In this document: piece after piece, positions 8,240 to 12,368 of the stretch | Layout: each line of letters starts with the position of its first letter | Position numbering within the stretch: position 1 is the stretch's first letter | Assembly: GCA_030849075.1 (NCBI GenBank) | Contig: JASAOO010002882.1 | Location: forward strand, 1-12,368 | Source of the DNA: Zelonia costaricensis | Taxonomy: Eukaryota > Euglenozoa > Kinetoplastea > Trypanosomatida > Trypanosomatidae | DNA: 12,368 nt | Direction: 5' to 3' | The notes under the pieces: model-generated | What the model saw: the letters and a program-made list of their open reading frames with translations, nothing else | What the model was told of the DNA's origin: nothing | Database searches by the model: none | Made by a program: the position numbers and the translations under genes

Positions 8240-8476
8240 CCTCGCCGTCACTTCGTCGGCGTCCTTCTTGTTCCCCGGTGTGCATTCCTTTGTTTTCAAG
8301 CCAGGCCAAACGGGAAGGCACCTCCGCCCCCCTTTTCTCTGTGTTCGTTCGACTGTACTCGCTTCCACATCCTCGTTGTGTCTTGTGCTTGTGCTGCCTT
8401 CCCCCCGCCGGTTGACTCGCATTCTTCGCTCTTTCGCGTTTTCGGCACCCACTCGCGAAGTTGATCGTGAAAAAGA

Positions 8477-8520
8477 AAACAAACAAACAAACAAAAGGAA
8501 GAGACGCCGTTTAATTTAAA
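8477..8520. repeat. (AAAC)4 repeat followed by AT-rich patch
   Basis: Four AAAC units (8477-8492) are followed within 20 bases by TTTAATTTAAA (8510-8520), an unusually AT-rich patch in this GC-rich genome. It resembles an eroded A-rich retroposon tail, but I see no matching element body or target duplication. Confidence 0.4.
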
Positions 8521-8699
8521 GCCCCCCCCTGTCCTTTTCCGTTCTTTAAAATTGTGGTCTGGCATTTTTTTGTGCGCGCTTCTTGGTCCTACTCGAGAGC
8601 GCGTGCTGATCACCACCAGACTCACTCTCTTCCAGGTCTTCCCGATGTGCAGCTCCATTTTCTTTGTGGACTTCTGCCCTCTATCTCGCACACTCCCAA

Positions 8700-8718
8700 A
8701 CACACACACACACACACA
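8700..8718. repeat. (AC)9 microsatellite
   Basis: Perfect AC repeat of 19 bases, complementary to the GT tracts at 8213-8239 and 9137-9157. Confidence 0.95.
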
Positions 8719-8909
8719 TACACGCGCAGGCGCGCGTCAGTCTCGAAGCATGCTGTCCCTGTTTCGCGAATCAGGGAAGAAAAAAAGACAAGGCGAGCAC
8801 CGCTATCAAAGCAGGGAGCAGGCACGTATACCCACGAGGAGACAGCAGAGCAGGCACGGTGACTTCTTCGAAACGAGTAGGGCCTCGATCCCAGGGAAGC
8901 GGAGGTGAA

Positions 8910-8922
8910 CCCCCCCCCCCCC
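8910..8922. repeat. Poly-C run, 13 bases
   Basis: Uninterrupted C run inside an otherwise purine-rich island on the plus strand. Confidence 0.9.
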
Positions 8923-9064
8923 GGATCGAGAACGAAAGAAGAAAAAAGAGCGCAGGGACCTAGCGGAGATGTGGCATCACATGCTGGTAGAGTTCACCCG
9001 CACCGGCGCATGTCCACAAAGGCACGAGGTAGAGGAAAAGAGGAATGCACACTCAACGCCGTGT

Positions 9065-9075
9065 ACACACACACA
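9065..9075. repeat. (AC)n short microsatellite
   Basis: Eleven bases of AC repeat, 61 bases before the complementary GT tract at 9137-9157; a hairpin between them is possible. Confidence 0.85.
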
Positions 9076-9136
9076 GACGAAGCGCAGCTCACTTTTTTCT
9101 TTGTCTTCTCCGGTGCCGCTGTGTGCCTGCTTGAGC

Positions 9137-9157
9137 GTGTGTGTGTGTGTGTGTGTG
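9137..9157. repeat. (GT)10 microsatellite
   Basis: Perfect GT repeat of 21 bases, complementary to CA tracts at 8700 and 9065. Confidence 0.95.
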
Positions 9158-9436
9158 CGTTGCAGGCCGTCGCCCTACTCTTAGCTATCCGGCTATCCAG
9201 CTGCGCGCCTAGCGTGTGCTCCTTCTCGTGTGACCCCCCCCCTGACCGCTACAAGCACTCACCCCGCATTTCCCTGCTCTTCTTTCCCTTTTTTCTCTTC
9301 TGCTACCTTCACGCCCGGTTCCACAGCCTCGCAGCTTCCCAATCTTGACTCGTCTCAGTTCTGTTGCGCAAGCACCGCTTCCCACGCCCACACGCAACAC
9401 CACTTCAGTAGATTTATCGAGTCGTCCCCTGGTGTT

Positions 9437-9462
9437 TGTGTGTGTGTGTGTGTGTGCGTGTG
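9437..9462. repeat. (TG)n microsatellite with one CG interruption
   Basis: TG repeat over 26 bases with one C replacing T at 9457. Confidence 0.95.
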
Positions 9463-9857
9463 CAACGGGACGAGAGTGCCCCAGCTCATCTCGAGTGCTC
9501 CTTCGGTTTTCTCGTTGTCATGCCCGTCCGCTTCCTTCTCTTCTTCTGCTTTGTTTTCTTCCTCAGACGAGGCGGTTCTCTTGCCCCCTCCACGGTCTCT
9601 TCCCCCTTCTCCCTCCCTCGCGTCTGTGAGGTTTGCTTCGTTTCCCTGTTGTTGTTGGTCTTCGGCTTTTCCTCCTCTTTGCACCCTCTCGTGTGTTGCG
9701 GGTCGTGATGCCACAACCCGCGCGTGGACGAATGAGCTCATGACGTCGTCGTGGTAGTCCTCGTCTCCTCTTTCGCGAGGGTTTCTCGACGCGCGCGTTC
9801 GGAAGAGCGCCTGCCCTGCATCTCTCGGGAGTGAGTGTAAAAAGAAAACAAAGTGCA

Positions 9858-9880
9858 AACAACAACAACAGCAGCAACAG
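9858..9880 (+). repeat. CAA/CAG-rich trinucleotide patch
   Basis: AAC/CAA units grade into CAGCAG and CAACAG. A similar CAA-rich patch lies at 2632-2650 ahead of the first transporter. Such sequence is expected to be unstructured in RNA. Whether the two are related by descent is not shown. Confidence 0.5.
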
Positions 9881-9980
9881 AGACGTTCCTCTCAGCGTCA
9901 ACGCTGCCCTCAGCCATTTTTTCCTCCCTTTTCTCATCGTCTGCGAGTGTCTTTTTTTTCTGTCGTTAGTTTCTCATTGC

Positions 9981-9998
9981 CATATATATATATATATG
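9981..9998. repeat. Self-complementary (AT)8 palindrome
   Basis: Eight AT units flanked by C and G make an 18-base perfect palindrome. It is the only AT dinucleotide tract in the window and stands out in GC-rich DNA. It could unwind easily, form a cruciform, or form a hairpin in RNA. Confidence 0.9.
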
Positions 9999-10145
9999 TG
10001 CTCCGCGTGGGTGACGCATGCTATGTGACTGCAAGTTCAGATGTGTTCACTTCTTGTCTCTTCTCCCTTTCTCGTTTCCATCAGCCTCCTCTCTTCTTCC
10101 GCCTGCCAGCTGAAGCACACGCGACCTCTTACTAACTGATTCGTA

Positions 10146-10180
10146 TGTGTGTGTGTGTGTGCGTGTGTGGGTGTGGGTGT
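10146..10180. repeat. (GT)n microsatellite with GGGTGT end
   Basis: GT repeat with a GC interruption and GGGTGT units at the end. It faces the complementary CA tract at 10298-10317. Confidence 0.9.
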
Positions 10181-10297
10181 CTTCCGTGAGCCTCGCCTCC
10201 GCGAGGTGTGTTGACAGTGGCAGAGCCTCCTCGCCGCCTTCTCCCTCCTCCTTTTCCTTGCTCTTTTTTCCCGCCTATGCGATGTCGTCTCTTATCT

Positions 10298-10317
10298 ACA
10301 CACACACACACACACAC
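10298..10317. repeat. (AC)10 microsatellite
   Basis: Perfect AC repeat of 20 bases, 117 bases after the end of the GT tract at 10146-10180; the two form an inverted repeat. Confidence 0.95.
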
Positions 10318-10537
10318 CAAAAGGCACACTTTACTTTCTCGCCCCTTCCGCTACCGCATCCACCAACCTCACTCGTTTTCCCGAGCGCGAGCACTCTCTC
10401 CCATCCCCCCCTGCTCTCCTTCAACCACATTGGAATGGAAGGGTGCGCAAACAACAAAAAAGGGAAAACCTACACGAAGTTGGCTGTCTGTTGTTGTATT
10501 GTGTGCGTGCGGGCGCACGGTACAGGCGACCACATAG

Positions 10538-10710
10538 CATTCGCTTCTCCCCATTTTTTCTCGTATTTCCGCGTTGCGCTCTCTCTCGGATATTTTTCCC
10601 CCCTCTCCATCTTTTTTTTTGTTTTTGATTTGCGTGTTGCTCTCGTTGTCGTCGTTGGGGTCCCGCGCTCTGCGATTCTCGTCTTGTCATGCGGTTCGCG
10701 TCCTGCCAAG
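10538..10710 (+). promoter_or_regulatory. Candidate internal spliced-leader acceptor (AG at 10709-10710)
   Basis: No AG occurs from 10538 to 10708, and the run is rich in T and C, including nine T near 10612-10620. The first AG is in CCAAG. The last 70 bases contain many G, which weakens the site. No coding frame of note follows. Confidence 0.3.
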
Positions 10711-10796
10711 GACGCGGTGATGGAAGTGAGAAGGGGGGCGGGATGCCCTCGGAGCTGACCCACGCTTCTTGACCGAATCCCGTGCATCTCGCACCG

Positions 10797-10808
10797 CACA
10801 CACACACA
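10797..10808. repeat. (CA)6 microsatellite
   Basis: Short perfect CA repeat running into a poly-A and purine-rich block. Confidence 0.85.
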
Positions 10809-11040
10809 AGAAAAAAAAAGAGATGAATAAGAGAAGAGAGAGCAAAGAGAAAAAGCCCAGGCGCACAGCAGGCCGCAACACAAGGCTGAGGACACCGCGC
10901 GGCAAGTCGGAAGCGGCATACAAACGAACGAGAAGAGAGTCTGCCCGACCTCGCGACGTCCCAATCTCTCTGTCTCTCGAGCGGCACAAGATTCTCTTTT
11001 TCTTTTTTCTTCTTCCGCGGTTGTGCGATAGCGCCGCGCC

Positions 11041-11100
11041 ACTACCCCTTTTCATTTTCTTCTCTCTTCTCTTCCTCTCCCCCCGCTGCGGTGCGAACAG
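11041..11100 (+). promoter_or_regulatory. Candidate internal spliced-leader acceptor (AG at 11099-11100)
   Basis: A T/C run over about 50 bases ends in GCGAACAG. It matches the acceptor pattern but lies over 900 bases before the next start codon, with several ATGs between. It could be an unused or alternative site for the second transporter. Confidence 0.3.
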
Positions 11101-11216
11101 CTCGCACCTCCCCTGGCCCTCCTGCTCACTTGACCCTCTCCCCCCTCCCCCCTCCGCGCGCACCTCCCGCGGGCACGTCGTGTTACTTTCCCAAGTGTGG
11201 GTCTTCTCACGCTGTT

Positions 11217-11232
11217 ATGGCGGACACGCCAT
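11217..11232 (+). other. Hairpin with 6-bp stem and GACA loop
   Basis: ATGGCG and CGCCAT pair perfectly around GACA, and two T-G wobble pairs can extend the stem outward. Its function is unknown. Confidence 0.45.
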
Positions 11233-11397
11233 GGAGTCGTCTTGCGGAGTCAACGGCAGCCTTCTTTTTTTTTCCCTTTTCTGAAGTGGGAGCGAGCAGA
11301 AGCCGCGAGGCGGCGTTGTTGGGATGACGGAGGAAGACGCACGTCACTTCCGCTCTTGCTAACCGGCAACGCAATGAACGTAGCAAAGGATAAGTTA

Positions 11398-11413
11398 ACA
11401 CACACACACACAC
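11398..11413. repeat. (AC)8 microsatellite
   Basis: Perfect AC repeat of 16 bases. Confidence 0.9.
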
Positions 11414-11422
11414 CTCATGCAC

Positions 11423-11434
11423 CCGTGATCACGG
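11423..11434. other. 12-base perfect palindrome CCGTGATCACGG
   Basis: The sequence equals its own reverse complement. A palindrome of this kind can bind a dimeric protein, but no such site is known to me here and chance is possible. Confidence 0.4.
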
Positions 11435-11636
11435 TCAGTGAGCGGCGGAGGCGGAAAACACACGATTACGGTCTCAGAGACGAGGCTGAGGCGGAATGTC
11501 GCAGCTGCGGCTCCGGCGTTGTGGCCGTACCCTTCGCCCTTCCCTTCTGCGTTCTTGGCGTCACGATGCCCACGACAGGACAGCAGACGCGCACCGCTTT
11601 CTCTCCTCGTGGACGCGTTCGTCTGCAACCTCCGCG

Positions 11637-11662
11637 CTCAGGAGCCCTGAGTGAGGCTCCTG
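11637..11662 (+). other. Two mutually exclusive overlapping hairpins
   Basis: CTCAGG (11637-11642) pairs with CCTGAG (11646-11651) around a 3-base loop. CAGGAGCC (11639-11646) pairs with GGCTCCTG (11655-11662) around an 8-base loop. The two share bases, so only one can form at a time. It lies near the expected 3' end of the first transporter mRNA. A switching role is speculation. Confidence 0.4.
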
Positions 11663-11748
11663 CTGCCCCGCTGATGTTTCTCTTGATGATGCGTTCATTC
11701 TCCGAGCCCACATCCCCTCATCGCTTCGGCCCTTCCTCTGCCTTATCA

Positions 11749-11763
11749 ACACACACACACACA
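11749..11763. repeat. (AC)n microsatellite, 15 bases
   Basis: Perfect AC repeat about 190 bases before the second transporter's likely acceptor. Confidence 0.9.
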
Positions 11764-11891
11764 GACATTAACGCAATTGTTGCTGCACTGTTCACCGTCC
11801 CACAAAGACCACACGCACCAACTTGCTCAAACCCCCAAAATAGCCAACTTCCGGAGTGAACACGGCCGCCCGCACTCTTACACGTGGACAA

Positions 11892-11944
11892 CCCCCTCCC
11901 CCCCCCCCACACACATCGGCTGCCCTTCCCTTTTCTTTCCCGAG
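11892..11944 (+). promoter_or_regulatory. Likely spliced-leader acceptor of the second transporter
   Basis: A C/T-rich run including 11 C (11898-11908) and TTCCCTTTTCTTTCC is followed by the first AG at 11943-11944. This gives a 72-base leader without ATG. A second run (11952-11982) with AG at 11998-11999 would give a 17-base leader. Confidence 0.55.
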
Positions 11945-12016
11945 CTTTCACAACTCCCTCCCTTTCCCTCCTCTTCCGTTCACAAACCTGTTTCTTGAGC
12001 TCTCCCAACCCCGCTC
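11945..12016 (+). other. Predicted 5' UTR of the second transporter
   Basis: A short pyrimidine-rich leader with no ATG. It shows no resemblance to the sequence just before the first transporter, so the paralogues share coding but not leader sequence. Confidence 0.45.
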
Positions 12017-12368
12017 ATGGCGTCCCCGTCTGACAGCGAGCTGCACCTGCAGGTGCTGGCGAGCGGCCCACAGCGCCGCATCAGCGAGCTGCACCGTTTC
12101 GGCCTCTTGCTTGCCGGGTCGCTGGGGATGCTAGGCGCGTCCTTCGGCTACGCCTTCAGCATGATCATGCCGAGCATGCAGGCCAAGTACAACTTCTCGC
12201 AGCGCGATCTGACCTCCATCTCCGTGGTGGGGATGGTGTTCGGCTACTTCATGCTGCCGTACGGCTTCCTGTACGACTACTTCGGGCCGCTGCCGGTCGC
12301 GGTGCTCTCTCTCATCTCGTACCCGCTTGGATCGCTGCTGACGGCGCTGTGCTTCGAGGGCATCATCG
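12017..12368 (+). CDS. Second nodulin-like major facilitator transporter, 5' part only
   Basis: The frame runs open from ATG 12017 to the window end (117 codons plus one base), so the C-terminal part is not seen. Start choice rests on alignment with the first transporter: the ELH at residues 8-10 falls in register. By hand count 79 of 117 residues are identical. Shared blocks are VLASGPQ (13-19), SFGYAF (42-47), YNFSQR (58-63), LYDYFGPLPVA (85-95), ISYPLG (100-105) and LTALCFEG (108-115). Differences gather in the first helix and at residues 2-7. Three hydrophobic segments are visible, matching the first three helices. It is a tandem paralogue of the transporter at 3451 and presumably has a related substrate. 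Codons mostly end in G or C, as in the first copy. Confidence 0.88.
   Translation, partial: MASPSDSELHLQVLASGPQRRISELHRFGLLLAGSLGMLGASFGYAFSMIMPSMQAKYNFSQRDLTSISVVGMVFGYFMLPYGFLYDYFGPLPVAVLSLISYPLGSLLTALCFEGII

Larger units (their letters stand above)
7261..9100 (+). other. Predicted 3' UTR or spacer, middle part
   Basis: I see no convincing gene. An ATG-started frame of 295 codons (7269-8156) exists, but it begins inside a GT tract, is rich in Ser, Phe, Leu and Arg from T/C runs, and lacks G/C-ending codon bias. The stretch holds GT tracts at 7278 and 8213, CA tracts at 8700 and 9065, a good acceptor at 7982, an AAAC repeat with an AT-rich neighbour (8477-8520), and a purine-rich island (about 8760-8960) around a 13-base C run. 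Confidence 0.55.
9101..11100 (+). other. Predicted 3' UTR or spacer, third part
   Basis: I see no credible gene. Pyrimidine-rich and purine-rich segments alternate. It contains GT tracts at 9137, 9437 and 10146, CA tracts at 10298 and 10797, an A/C-rich CAA patch near 9858-9880, the AT palindrome at 9981-9998, an acceptor-like run ending at 10710, a purine-rich block (10808-10960) and another acceptor-like run ending at 11100. A 12-codon ATG frame at 10720-10758 follows the 10710 AG; it is too short to call a gene. Confidence 0.55.
11101..11943 (+). other. Spacer before the second transporter; expected poly(A) region
   Basis: I see no gene. In trypanosomatids polyadenylation is coupled to the downstream splice acceptor and usually falls some hundred bases before it, so the end of the first transporter's mRNA is expected here if 11944 is the acceptor. 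The stretch holds hairpins at 11217-11232 and 11637-11662, a 12-base palindrome at 11423-11434, and CA tracts at 11398 and 11749. No ATG occurs from about 11690 to 12016. Confidence 0.5.

Noticed and set aside
1..12368. CRISPR array, insertion sequence or bacterial-type operon features
   Set aside because: No spaced direct repeats, transposase or ribosome-binding pattern is seen, and the composition and splice signals are those of a trypanosomatid.

Overview
The window looks like nuclear DNA of a trypanosomatid flagellate, most likely Leishmania or a close relative. The evidence is intronless coding sequence whose codons mostly end in G or C, very long non-coding stretches full of pyrimidine tracts followed by AG (the spliced-leader acceptor pattern), abundant CA/GT microsatellites, and two related genes on the same strand, as expected of a polycistronic unit. 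Species cannot be fixed by reading alone.

Layout: 1-2231 is non-coding, probably the intergenic region or 3' UTR of a gene outside the window. 2232-3450 is a probable 5' leader region with almost no ATG. 3451-5375 encodes a multi-pass membrane transporter of the nodulin-like branch of the major facilitator superfamily. Its frame is interrupted by the only ambiguous base in the window, at 4743. 5376-12016 is 6.6 kb with no convincing gene; it probably holds a long 3' UTR plus the leader of the next gene. 12017-12368 is the first 117 codons of a second nodulin-like transporter, running off the window end. By my hand alignment it is about 67% identical (79 of 117 residues) to the first protein over that stretch.

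How they work together: the two genes are tandem paralogues, presumably transcribed together by RNA polymerase II without individual promoters and separated into mRNAs by trans-splicing and polyadenylation. Regulation is therefore expected in the UTRs. The non-coding DNA has 19 CA or GT dinucleotide tracts (none in the coding sequence), several good splice acceptors, a canonical G-quadruplex motif about 150 bases after the first stop codon, a self-complementary AT tract and several hairpins. The family includes plant nodulin-like proteins and, from memory, the Leishmania iron exporter LIR1, so iron or another small solute is a reasonable but unproven substrate guess.

No tRNA, rRNA, CRISPR array, intact mobile element or clear retroposon was recognised. 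The points most worth a second look are the frame break at the single N, the ATG-poor 1.2 kb leader behind a textbook acceptor, and the structured, repeat-rich 6.6 kb spacer.
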